From: Polaromonas sp.
GTDB taxonomy: Bacteria > Pseudomonadota > Gammaproteobacteria > Burkholderiales > Burkholderiaceae_C
Length of the DNA stretch: 44,076 nucleotides
Assembly: GCA_028291985.1 (NCBI GenBank)
Contig: JAQGNE010000072.1
Location: 1 to 44,076, forward strand
Direction: 5' to 3'
The position numbers were made by a program, and so were the translations under genes. The notes beneath the pieces were generated by a model. The model ran no database searches, was not told where the DNA came from, and saw nothing but the letters and a program-made list of their open reading frames with translations. Of this stretch, positions 26,039 through 34,946 are shown piece after piece; the first letter of the stretch is position 1; every line of letters starts with the position of its first letter.

Positions 26039-26811
26039 GGGTTTGTCCTGTTGCCCAGGTGTCGTGCGGTGTGGGCGCTGGCCATCAGATGCGATGCCTG
26101 TGCGTTTTCGACGGCACGGCGTTCGCCTTCAGCCTGGACCATGGCCAGTGCATACGCTGCAAGCCTGGCGGCCCACACATCGGTCTTTGCCGGCGTGCCC
26201 AGCAGCTCCGGCCGGATCGCATGAATGATGTCGCGGCCCACAATCAGCTGGATCGCCATCGCAGCAATCGCAAAAGCCAGCCGGTGCAGCTCGTCGTCGG
26301 CGGCCGGCAAGCCCAGATGCCGGGCCAGCACCTGCAGCAGGGCGGCATGGGCTGGCTTGATGCCGTTGTCCACTTCATCGGCCCACAGGCCCGTGGGCTC
26401 CAGCATTTCCCGAAAGTGCAGGCGCAGGCAGAGCTGCACCCGCTCACCCTGCTTCAAGGGTTCCAGAAAGCTGGCAAAAAACCCGCCCAGGGCATCTGCA
26501 AGGCTGAGCTCAGGGTCGCTATAGCACGGTATGTCGTCGCGTGCGCTGCCGACGGGTTCGGTAAACACCGCGCGGTACAGGCCTGCCTTGTCGCCAAAGT
26601 AATAGCTGATGCCTGCAATGTTGACGCCGGCAGCCAGCGCGATTTCGCGGGTGGATGTCTTGGCAAAACCCTTGTCGGAAAACAGCCGAAGGGCGGCAAG
26701 CAACAGTTGCTCGCGGGCTTCTGCGCCGTCCGAGCGCTGCTTGCGGCGTGGCGGCGGGGCTACTGGTTCTGGCGCAACTGCCAGCGGCGTGATCGGAGAC
26801 GGATTCGGCAT
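26035..26811 (-). CDS. TetR-family repressor, CerR/CecR type (DUF1956)
   Basis: Transcription factor of 258 residues, likely the local repressor of the efflux operon. The DNA-binding domain spans about residues 33-75 (L-L-L-A-A-L-R-L-F-S-D-K-G-F, then T-S-T-R-E-I-A-L-A-A-G-V-N-I-A-G-I-S-Y-Y-F-G-D-K). The ligand domain continues with L-Y-R-A-V-F-T-E-P and F-R-E-M-L-E-P-T-G-L-W, the pattern of the DUF1956/CerR group that includes E. coli CecR (YbiH). It is the first gene of its own operon and has a palindrome in its promoter, so autoregulation is likely. The N-terminal 25 residues are Pro-rich and unstructured. Confidence 0.93.
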   Translation of the reverse strand: MPNPSPITPLAVAPEPVAPPPRRKQRSDGAEAREQLLLAALRLFSDKGFAKTSTREIALAAGVNIAGISYYFGDKAGLYRAVFTEPVGSARDDIPCYSDPELSLADALGGFFASFLEPLKQGERVQLCLRLHFREMLEPTGLWADEVDNGIKPAHAALLQVLARHLGLPAADDELHRLAFAIAAMAIQLIVGRDIIHAIRPELLGTPAKTDVWAARLAAYALAMVQAEGERRAVENAQASHLMASAHTARHLGNRTNP

Positions 26812-26829
26812 GCCGGCGAATCTATCATA

Positions 26830-26849
26830 TAAATCAAACGATTGATTTA
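26830..26849 (-). promoter_or_regulatory. Probable TetR/CecR operator within the efflux operon promoter
   Basis: TAAATCAA-ACGA-TTGATTTA is a perfect 8-bp inverted repeat with a 4-base spacer, 19-38 bases before the TetR start codon. On the minus strand a TATGAT -10 candidate (complement of 26824-26829) directly follows, so bound repressor would block RNA polymerase. The site is strikingly AT-rich against its surroundings. Confidence 0.7.
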
Positions 26850-26927
26850 ATTAGATTCGTTAATGGACGCACCGTCTTCATTTGCCCAACGGGTGAAACA
26901 TAGAGGCAGCCGCCGATGCGGCCGGCA

Positions 26928-29765
26928 TCAATCGGCGATGAAAACCGCTTTCCACAGTGCCAGGATGGCCGCGCACTCGTGCTGCAGCGCGGGCGGCGTC
27001 ACATGGGTGGGCTCCTCGTTCAGGCGCGCCTTGTGCTGTACACGCCGCAGTTCACGGTAAGCGCTGGCTGCCGTAACGCCCACGCCGTCAGGCAGCAGGC
27101 CTGCAGCCTGCGCACGCATCAGCAACGCAATGTTGCCCACGTTGGCCGCCAGTTCCGGATGCGCCGCCGACTGCGACAGCACCAGAAACTGCACCGCAAA
27201 CTCGGCGTCCACCATGCCCCCCGGGCTGTGCTTGACATCGAAGCGGCCGTTTTTGACCGGATGCGCGGCACAAACTTTCTCGCGCATGTCCACGATCTGC
27301 CGTCTCAGCAGGCCGGCGTCGCGCGGCGCGCTGATCACGCCCAGCCGCACCTGCTCGAACTGTTCCTGCAATGCCGCGCTCCCGATGACAAAGCGTGCGC
27401 GCGTCATGGCCTGGTGTTCCCAGGTCCACGCGGTATTGCTGCCGCGCTGCTGCTGGTAACGGGTATAGGCTGCAAAACTGGTAACCAGCAAGCCGGAGTT
27501 GCCGTTAGGCCGCAAGGCGGTGTCGATCTCGAACAAATCGCCTTCGCCCGTCTTGACCGTAAGCCAGTTGATCAGCTTGCGAACAAAGGTGGCATACGCC
27601 TCTGGCGCCTGCTCGTGCTCGTCGTCATAGACGAAAACGATATCCAGGTCGCTGCCATAGCCGAGCTCCTTGCCGCCGAGCTTTCCGTACGCAATGATGC
27701 CGAATTGAGGCCTCTCGACATGCTTGTTTTTAAGCCGCGACCAGCACCAGTCGGCCGTGATGCCCAGCACCGCTTCGGCCAGCGCGCTCAGGTCGTCGGC
27801 AACCTGCTCCACCGTGAGCACACCTTCGACATCACGCGCCAATGTTCTGAAGACTTCGGCATGGTGCGCACGGCGCAGCAGGTTCAGGCAGGTTTCCTCA
27901 TCGTCCTCGCCGGTGCGCTTGAGCGATGCGAGGCGCTGCTGTAATTCGTGGCTGAACTGCGCGGCATCAAAACGCTGGTGCAGCATCTCGTCGCTGGCCA
28001 ATTCGTCAATCACCCCCGGGTGCTGCAACAAATAGCGGGCCGGCCATTTGGCCGCGCCCAGCAGCCGCAACAGGCGTTCATGCACGGCAGGGCGCTCCAT
28101 CAGCAAGGCCAGGTAGTTCTCACGCCTGAGCAGCGGCTCTATCCAGTCGATCAGGCGTATGGCCGCTTCTTCACTGGCCCACCCTTCACCGAGCCATGAC
28201 GCCGTGCGCTGCACCAGGATGCTCAGGCGTGCCTGGGAATCGTCGCGTAGCGCAAGCACACGGGGGTTTTGCCGCCACAGGTTCAGGCGAGACCTGAACT
28301 TCTCGGGCCACAGCAGGGCACTGTCGAGCAGTTCATCAAGCGGTTGCGCTGCCATGGTGCTGCTGCCAGGCCTGCAGCCCTTGCAGGCGGGTTTGCCGCC
28401 CAACAGCTTGTCGAACTCGCCAGCCACCAGTTCACGGTGTGCGTCAAGGGCATGAAGGAAAGGGCAGTAGCTGGGGTAACCCAGCGTGCCGGCTATCCAT
28501 GTCAGATCGTCATCACGCGTTGGCAGCACATGCGTTTGCTGGTCGTCCAGGTACTGGATACGGTGCTCTACCCGGCGCAAAAAATCATAGGCCTTTGCCA
28601 GCGCATCGGCAGTTTCCTGCGGCATCAGCCCGGCAGTAGCCAGGCGCTGCAGCGCATCAACTGTCGGGCGGGTTCGCAGTTCCGGGAACTGGCCGCCGCG
28701 CACCACCTGCAGCAGCTGCACGGTGAATTCAATCTCACGGATGCCCCCGCGGGACATCTTCACATCATTGGCGCGCTCGGGATGGCCGGCGCAGCGCTTG
28801 GCAGCGTGCTCCCTGATTTGCCGGTGCAGCACGCGCAGCGCATCAAACACGCTGTAGTCCAGGTAACGCCGGAAGACAAATGGCAGAACCGAGCCCCGCA
28901 GCGCTGCGGCTGAACCATCCTTGACGCAGTCCTGCGGCGCCACAACCCGGCTCTTCAGCCAGGCAAAGCGCTCCCATTCACGGCCCTGTATCTGGAAGTA
29001 TTCCTCCAGCGCATTGAGCGAGACCGCGGCCGGGCCGGAGTTTCCGTTGGGCCGCAGCGCAAGGTCCACCCGAAACACAAAACCGTGTTCGGTGGTCTCG
29101 CCGATCAAGGTGTAGATGGCCTTGACCTGCCGCGCAAAATATTCCTGGTTGGATATCTTGCCGCGTCCATCTTCACGGCCGGCGGTTTCGCCGTCGTGGT
29201 CATAAACATAGATAAGGTCGATATCGCTTGACACATTGAGCTCTCGCGCGCCGAGCTTGCCCATGCCGATGACCCAGAGCTGCGCCCTTACCGGCGCGCT
29301 GGTTGGCTGCGCTGCCGCCCCGGCGCCAGCGTCTTGCGGCTGGTGCGCCTGCGGTGCGCCGTGCAGGGCGTCCAGCGCCTGACCGGATTCGGCCAAGGCC
29401 AGGTCGAGCGCGAGTTCAGCGAGTTCGGTCATGGCCCGTGTGACGACCGACAGCGGGGCTTGCCGGGCGCATGTGCCATCGTCGTCCAGGTCGCAGTCCA
29501 GTGCCGCGAGCCGCTCCATCACCAATTGCCGCAAGACCCGCAAGGCTGCGTCCAGCGCCAGGCCGGTTGCCTGCAGGCGCTCAAGTGCAGCCTGCATGCT
29601 GGCGCGCGCGGGGGGGCCTTCTTCCAGCAAGGGCAGCACGTCGGCATAGCGACGGCGTATGCGCTGGACAAAGCGTGAATAGCCCGCGGCCACCTGTACA
29701 TCGGGGTGCGCCGCGCAGTGCCGCTGGGCGCTCGCCGTGCTTGCCGCGTCGAAAACCGGTGTCAT
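26928..29765 (-). CDS. glnE: Bifunctional glutamine synthetase adenylyltransferase/adenylyl-removing enzyme
   Basis: Controls glutamine synthetase by adding AMP to, or phosphorolytically removing it from, a tyrosine. The 945-residue length is normal. Two nucleotidyltransferase domains are seen: the N-terminal removing domain with I-G-M-G-K-L-G-A-R-E-L-N-V-S-S-D-I-D-L-I (about 166-185) and the C-terminal transferase domain with A-Y-G-K-L-G-G-K-E-L-G-Y-G-S-D-L-D-I (near 690-706). Each is followed by R-P-N-G-N-S-G. M-S-R-G-G-I-R-E-I-E-F and S-P-G-G-M-V-D-A-E-F are the paired metal-binding segments. It is divergent from yhdP with about 93 bases between starts. Confidence 0.97.
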   Translation of the reverse strand: MTPVFDAASTASAQRHCAAHPDVQVAAGYSRFVQRIRRRYADVLPLLEEGPPARASMQAALERLQATGLALDAALRVLRQLVMERLAALDCDLDDDGTCARQAPLSVVTRAMTELAELALDLALAESGQALDALHGAPQAHQPQDAGAGAAAQPTSAPVRAQLWVIGMGKLGARELNVSSDIDLIYVYDHDGETAGREDGRGKISNQEYFARQVKAIYTLIGETTEHGFVFRVDLALRPNGNSGPAAVSLNALEEYFQIQGREWERFAWLKSRVVAPQDCVKDGSAAALRGSVLPFVFRRYLDYSVFDALRVLHRQIREHAAKRCAGHPERANDVKMSRGGIREIEFTVQLLQVVRGGQFPELRTRPTVDALQRLATAGLMPQETADALAKAYDFLRRVEHRIQYLDDQQTHVLPTRDDDLTWIAGTLGYPSYCPFLHALDAHRELVAGEFDKLLGGKPACKGCRPGSSTMAAQPLDELLDSALLWPEKFRSRLNLWRQNPRVLALRDDSQARLSILVQRTASWLGEGWASEEAAIRLIDWIEPLLRRENYLALLMERPAVHERLLRLLGAAKWPARYLLQHPGVIDELASDEMLHQRFDAAQFSHELQQRLASLKRTGEDDEETCLNLLRRAHHAEVFRTLARDVEGVLTVEQVADDLSALAEAVLGITADWCWSRLKNKHVERPQFGIIAYGKLGGKELGYGSDLDIVFVYDDEHEQAPEAYATFVRKLINWLTVKTGEGDLFEIDTALRPNGNSGLLVTSFAAYTRYQQQRGSNTAWTWEHQAMTRARFVIGSAALQEQFEQVRLGVISAPRDAGLLRRQIVDMREKVCAAHPVKNGRFDVKHSPGGMVDAEFAVQFLVLSQSAAHPELAANVGNIALLMRAQAAGLLPDGVGVTAASAYRELRRVQHKARLNEEPTHVTPPALQHECAAILALWKAVFIAD

Positions 29766-29858
29766 GCCAGGACTCCATAAACCGCTTTGGCATCCCGGAC
29801 GGCGCGCCGTGCCCAGCTGGCAGGCGCGATCGAAACAAGGCGGACGGTCATAATTCTC

Positions 29859-32800
29859 ATGTCAATGGACCCAAGGACTTCATCAATCGATACCTTTAAA
29901 GCCCTTCCCGCGCGGCGTCTGCGCTGGCTGGCATCGGGGGCTCGCCTGCTGCTCTGGCTGGTGGTCAGCTTCTGGCTTTTGTTTGGCGCAACCTGGGGTC
30001 TGCTGCACGGCTGGATTGTGCCGCGAATCGAAGAGTTTCGCCCGCGCCTGGAGCACCAGGCCAGCAAGGCCCTGGGTACCCGTGTGCGTATCGGCCAGAT
30101 CACGGCCCGGTCCGTCGGCCTGATTCCGTCGTTCGAACTGCGTGATGTACAGCTGCTCGATGGGCAGGGCCGTGAAGCGCTGCGCCTGCCGCGCCTGCTG
30201 GTCGCGTTGTCGCCCGCCTCCGTGTGGGGATTGGGGTTCGAGCAGGTCGTGGTCGACCGACCGGCGCTGGAGATCCGCCGTGCCAGCGATGGGCGAATTT
30301 TTGTCGGCGGACTCGACATGTCCCAGCCGCGCGGTGAGGGCAATGCCGCAGCCGACTGGTTCTTTTCGCAGGCCGAATTTGCGATACGCGGCGGAAGTGT
30401 GCGCTGGACCGACGAGTTCAGGCAAGTGCCCGCGCTTGAGCTCGCCGATGTGGATGCCGTCATGCGCAACGGCAGGCGCAGCCACCTGATGCGGCTGGAC
30501 GCCACGCCGCCGCCGGCCTGGGGTGACAGGTTCAGCCTGCGCGGCATTTTCAGGCAGCCTCTGCTGTCCACCGACGCCGGCCGTTGGCAGGACTGGTCAG
30601 GCCAGGTATATGCCGAGTTTTCCCGTGTCGATGCGTCGCGCGTTGGCCCATATGCTGACTTCTCATCACTGCATCTTGAGCTAAATGCAGGCTTGGGGCC
30701 GATGCGAGCCTGGGCTGACCTCAAGACGGGTGAGGTTACCAGCGCCACTGCCGATGTGGCGCTTCTGGATGTGAATGCCCGGCTGGGCGAGCGCCTTGAA
30801 CCTCTGATGCTGGACACGCTGGCCGGCCGTTTCGATCTGCGCCGACTCCCGGACGGGCTGGGTTTCACCACCGAGCAGCTGGACTTCAAAACCCGGCAAG
30901 GTCTGCAGTGGCCGGGCGGCAATGTTTCCGTGCTGCATCACGAGGCGTCCGGTACGTCCCCGCAAAAAACCGAGCTGAAGGCTGACCGGCTCGATCTGGC
31001 AGCGCTGGCGCAGATCGCCAACCGGCTTCCGCTGGGCGCATCCAGCCATGCGCTCATCGCGTCCTATGCGCCAAAAGGGCTGGTTGAAAACGTGCAAGCG
31101 CGCTGGCAAGGCCCGGCCCAGGCGCCTGAAACCTTTTCTGCCAGGGGCCGCGTCACCGGCCTTGATATTGCAGCCTTGCCCGCCCAGAGCGTGGCAGCCG
31201 GCACGGCTTCACACCTGGTCGGACGGCCCGGGGTTTCCGGCGCCACCGTTGATTTTGATATGACGCAGGCGGGCGGCAAGGCAAGCGTGAGCATTGCCAA
31301 CGGGGCACTGGTTCTGCCAGGCGTGTTTGAGGAGCCACGCATCGCGTTCGACAGCCTGTCGGCAGACACCCAGTGGAAGCGCGTAGACGGCAAAACCGAT
31401 GTGCAACTGCACAACATCAGCTTTTCAAATGCCGATGCACAAGGCACCGCCCAGGCGAACTGGCATACGCAAACACCTTCGCATGCCGTGCCACCCAAGG
31501 CGGGCGCGTGGCCGCAGGCGGCTGCTCCAGTTTCGGCGCTGGGCGTGCTCGATCTGCAAGGCAACCTGAGCCGCGGCACCGGTTCGCGGGTTCACCGCTA
31601 CCTGCCGCTGGTGCTGCCCGCCACGGTGCGTCACTATGTACGGGACGCCGTGCTCAAAGGCGACTTGAGCGATGTCAGGTTCAAGGTTAAGGGACCGGTC
31701 GACCGCATGCCGTTTGCGCGGCCTGCCGATGGCGACTTCAGGATCTCGGCCAAGGTCAAGGAAGGCCTGTTTGCCTATGTTCCCAAGTCGCTGCTGCCGC
31801 CAGGGGCTCCCTTGTGGCCCGCGTTGTCGGAGCTTGATGGCGAACTGGTCTTTGACCGCACCTCCCTGGAGGTCAATGGTGCTTCGGCCCGCTTTGCCGG
31901 TACGCCGGCACTTGCCGCCCTGCAGGTGGTGAAGGCCGATGCGCGGATTCCTGATCTGCTGCATGCGGCGACGGTGGAAGTCAGTGCGGCACTGAAAGGG
32001 CCGGCCGCGTCGGCCCTGGCTTTCGTCAACACCTCGCCGCTGGCAGCGATCACCGGCGGCACCCTGCAAAATGCCGTCGCGACCGGACAGGCGGACCATG
32101 CGTTGAAGCTGGCCATACCCTTGTCAGCTCCCGAAAAATCGAGGGTGCTGGGCACGGTCACCCTGCCCGGCAATGACCTGCAGGTGACGCCAGCGCTTCC
32201 GCCGTTGGCGGGGCTTAAAGGCACAGCTGCCTTCAATGAAAACGGGTTGACCCTGGCTAGCGGGCAGGGGCGGTTTCTGGGCGGTGATGTGCGTTTTGAA
32301 GGCGGCTTGCCGCCCGGCGCGCGAGACAAGGCCGCCGCTACCGGAGAAGGCCCGGTTTTCAGGGTGCAGGGCACGCTGACGGCAGAGGGCCTGCGGCAAA
32401 TCAGGGACGAGTCAAAAGCCGCAGGCTTTGCGCTGCGGCTGGCCAAAAATGCCAGCGGTTCTGCGGCCTATGACGCCAGCGTGGCCATCCGGCGCGGCAT
32501 GGCCGACATTGCGGTTTCCAGCAACCTGCAGGGCATGCGCCTGGACCTGCCCGCGCCACTGAACAAGACCGCAGACTCAATCCTGCCGATACGGTTCGAG
32601 CAGTCACTGGTGCCGCCATCCCTGGCGCCAGGTCAACGTCTGCAGGACCGCATCAGTGTGACGCTCGGCGCACTCGCTTCGGTGGAATACCTGCGTGATG
32701 TTGCGGACGCCGAAGCGCGCGTGCTCAGGGGCGCCATTGGCGTCGGTCTGGAAGCCGGCGAATCCATGCCGCTGCCGGACAGCGGCGTGGCAGCCAACAT

Positions 32801-34100
32801 CAACCTGGCGAAAGTTGACCTCGACGAGTGGGAAAAGGTGCTGTCATTGCCCGTCACCCATCCGAATGCACGGACCCCGGCGGCAGAGCCTGTGCCAGCG
32901 GCTGCTGGCACGCTGCGCTCAAGCAGCGGCGCGGCCCCGTCTTCGGTCAGCGAGTACCTGCCGAACCGCATGGCTATTCGCGCCAGGGAGCTGGTTGTCG
33001 CAGGCTACAAGCTGAACCAGGTGGTGGTAGGCGGCACGCGTGACGGGATTAACTGGCGTGCCAACATCGACGCTGAAGAGCTCAATGGATACCTCGAGTT
33101 CACGCAGTCGCGCGGCGCAGGTGCAGGCCGTGTGTTTGCGCGGCTTTCGCGCCTGAGCCTGGCGCAAGGCACAGCAAGCGAGGTCGAGTCGCTGCTGGCC
33201 GAGCAGCCCTCCAGCATTCCCGCGCTGGACATCGTGGTGGATGACCTTGAACTGCGCGGCCGCAAGCTGGGTCGCATCGAGATCGCGGCGGTGAACGGGG
33301 GCGCCCAAGCCCTGGCGCGCGACGGGGGCGTGCGCGAATGGCGGCTCAACAAGTTCAATGTCACGCTGCCTGAGGCCGTGCTCACCGCAACAGGTAACTG
33401 GGCCGCCGGCGGTGCCCCAGCTTCGACCACCGCAGCAGGCGACCGGCCAGCGCCACCGTCTGGCCAGCGCCGGACCGTCATGAACTTCAAGCTGGACATC
33501 GCCGACTCGGGCGAACTGCTCACGCGCTTTGGCATGAAGGACGTGATCCGCCGCGGCAAGGGAAAGATGGAAGGCCAGGTCGCCTGGACAGGATCTCCGC
33601 TCAGTTTCGACTACCCCAGCATGAACGGGCAGTTCAACATCAATATGGAGTCGGGCCAGTTTTTGAAAGCCGAGCCGGGTATTGCCAAGCTTCTTGGCGT
33701 GCTCAGCCTGCAGGCTCTGCCGCGCCGCCTGACGCTGGACTTCCGTGATGTGTTTTCAGCCGGCTTTGCCTTTGACTTTGTGCGCGGGGATGTCAACATA
33801 AAGGATGGCCTGGCCGCCACCAACAACCTGCAGATGAAAGGCGTGAACGCCGCAGTGCTGCTGGAGGGCAGCGCTGACCTGGCCAGGGAAACGCAGGACA
33901 TCAAGGTCGTGGTGGTGCCTGAAATCAATGCAGGCACGGCGTCGCTGATTGCAACCGTCATCAACCCGGCCATCGGGCTGGGTACCTTTCTGGCACAGTA
34001 CTTTCTGCGCCAACCGCTGATTCGCGCCAACACGCAAGAGTTCCATATCGACGGCAGCTGGGCCGACCCCAGGATCACGAAAGTGGAGCGCAAGCCATGA
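29859..34100 (+). CDS. YhdP-family (TIGR02099) AsmA-like envelope protein
   Basis: Very large single-pass envelope protein of about 1413 residues. One membrane segment at about 27-47 (L-L-L-W-L-V-V-S-F-W-L-L-F-G-A-T) is followed by a long periplasmic, beta-rich domain. The early A-L-G-T-R-V-R-I-G and later L-P-N-R-M-A-I-R-A-R-E-L, together with the C-terminal G-Q-F-N-I-N-M-E-S-G-Q-F and I-N-P-A-I-G-L-G-T-F, are typical of YhdP/DUF3971 proteins. E. coli YhdP takes part in phospholipid transport to the outer membrane. The start is placed at the ATG of M-S-M-D-P; a second ATG is two codons on. The stop overlaps the nitrilase-family gene by 4 bases. Confidence 0.93.
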   Translation: MSMDPRTSSIDTFKALPARRLRWLASGARLLLWLVVSFWLLFGATWGLLHGWIVPRIEEFRPRLEHQASKALGTRVRIGQITARSVGLIPSFELRDVQLLDGQGREALRLPRLLVALSPASVWGLGFEQVVVDRPALEIRRASDGRIFVGGLDMSQPRGEGNAAADWFFSQAEFAIRGGSVRWTDEFRQVPALELADVDAVMRNGRRSHLMRLDATPPPAWGDRFSLRGIFRQPLLSTDAGRWQDWSGQVYAEFSRVDASRVGPYADFSSLHLELNAGLGPMRAWADLKTGEVTSATADVALLDVNARLGERLEPLMLDTLAGRFDLRRLPDGLGFTTEQLDFKTRQGLQWPGGNVSVLHHEASGTSPQKTELKADRLDLAALAQIANRLPLGASSHALIASYAPKGLVENVQARWQGPAQAPETFSARGRVTGLDIAALPAQSVAAGTASHLVGRPGVSGATVDFDMTQAGGKASVSIANGALVLPGVFEEPRIAFDSLSADTQWKRVDGKTDVQLHNISFSNADAQGTAQANWHTQTPSHAVPPKAGAWPQAAAPVSALGVLDLQGNLSRGTGSRVHRYLPLVLPATVRHYVRDAVLKGDLSDVRFKVKGPVDRMPFARPADGDFRISAKVKEGLFAYVPKSLLPPGAPLWPALSELDGELVFDRTSLEVNGASARFAGTPALAALQVVKADARIPDLLHAATVEVSAALKGPAASALAFVNTSPLAAITGGTLQNAVATGQADHALKLAIPLSAPEKSRVLGTVTLPGNDLQVTPALPPLAGLKGTAAFNENGLTLASGQGRFLGGDVRFEGGLPPGARDKAAATGEGPVFRVQGTLTAEGLRQIRDESKAAGFALRLAKNASGSAAYDASVAIRRGMADIAVSSNLQGMRLDLPAPLNKTADSILPIRFEQSLVPPSLAPGQRLQDRISVTLGALASVEYLRDVADAEARVLRGAIGVGLEAGESMPLPDSGVAANINLAKVDLDEWEKVLSLPVTHPNARTPAAEPVPAAAGTLRSSSGAAPSSVSEYLPNRMAIRARELVVAGYKLNQVVVGGTRDGINWRANIDAEELNGYLEFTQSRGAGAGRVFARLSRLSLAQGTASEVESLLAEQPSSIPALDIVVDDLELRGRKLGRIEIAAVNGGAQALARDGGVREWRLNKFNVTLPEAVLTATGNWAAGGAPASTTAAGDRPAPPSGQRRTVMNFKLDIADSGELLTRFGMKDVIRRGKGKMEGQVAWTGSPLSFDYPSMNGQFNINMESGQFLKAEPGIAKLLGVLSLQALPRRLTLDFRDVFSAGFAFDFVRGDVNIKDGLAATNNLQMKGVNAAVLLEGSADLARETQDIKVVVVPEINAGTASLIATVINPAIGLGTFLAQYFLRQPLIRANTQEFHIDGSWADPRITKVERKP

Positions 34101-34945
34101 TTGTTTCCGCCATCCAGATGGTTTCCGCAACCGATCTGCAGACCAATCTGCGAGCGGCGCGCGAGTTGCTTGCCGAGGCCTCTGGCCAGGGTGCCGAGCT
34201 GGCCGTACTGCCCGAGTATTTTTGCCTGATGGGCCACAAGGACACCGACAAGCTGCGGGTGGCCGAACAGCCCGGGGGCGGCCCGATCCAGGATTTCCTC
34301 AGCCAGTGCGCCAGCGACTTCAAGCTGTGGATTGCCGGCGGAACGCTGCCCCTGGCAACTGACGCGCAGGCTTCGGTGCAAACCCGCGCCTTCAACAGCA
34401 TGCTGGTGTACAACCCGGGCGGCACCTGCGTGGCGCGCTACGACAAGGTTCATCTTTTTCGCTTCAGCCATGGGCAGGAAAGCTATGACGAGGCGCGTGT
34501 GCTGCAGCCCGGGCGGCAAACCGTCACATTTGATCTGCAGTCTGTGGACGGCAACAGCTACCGCGTGGGCTTGAGCATTTGCTACGACCTGCGTTTTCCC
34601 GAGCTGTACCGCGCGATGAAGGCCGATGTGCTGCTGGTGCCCAGCGCGTTTACCGCCGTCACCGGCCAGGCGCACTGGGAGGTTTTGCTCAGGGCCCGCG
34701 CCATTGAAAACCTCGCTTATGTAATGGCGCCAGCGCAGGGCGGCGTGCACGAAAACGCGCGCCGCACCTGGGGCCACAGCATGATCATCGATCCCTGGGG
34801 CCAACTGCTCGGCCAGCGCGATCAAGAGGGTGCCGGCGTGGTGATGGCCGAGGTCGTGAAAGCCCGGCTGGATGCCAACAGGGCCCGCTTGCCGGCGCTC
34901 GACCATGCGGTGGCTGTCACCAGCCCGCGCCGGGCTGGCGCCTGA
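34097..34945 (+). CDS. Nitrilase-superfamily carbon-nitrogen hydrolase (Nit1-like)
   Basis: Cytoplasmic amidase of 282 residues. The catalytic triad is visible: Glu40 (V-L-P-E-Y-F), Lys117 (R-Y-D-K-V-H-L-F) and Cys162 (S-I-C-Y-D-L-R-F-P-E-L). The sequence order and R-A-R-A-I-E-N-L-A-Y-V downstream fit the Nit1/deaminated-glutathione amidase branch, which hydrolyses a damaged form of glutathione. The exact substrate is inferred from family only. It is translationally coupled to yhdP by an ATGA overlap and is followed one base after its stop by the histidine kinase start. Confidence 0.93.
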   Translation: MIVSAIQMVSATDLQTNLRAARELLAEASGQGAELAVLPEYFCLMGHKDTDKLRVAEQPGGGPIQDFLSQCASDFKLWIAGGTLPLATDAQASVQTRAFNSMLVYNPGGTCVARYDKVHLFRFSHGQESYDEARVLQPGRQTVTFDLQSVDGNSYRVGLSICYDLRFPELYRAMKADVLLVPSAFTAVTGQAHWEVLLRARAIENLAYVMAPAQGGVHENARRTWGHSMIIDPWGQLLGQRDQEGAGVVMAEVVKARLDANRARLPALDHAVAVTSPRRAGA

Positions 34946-34946
34946 C

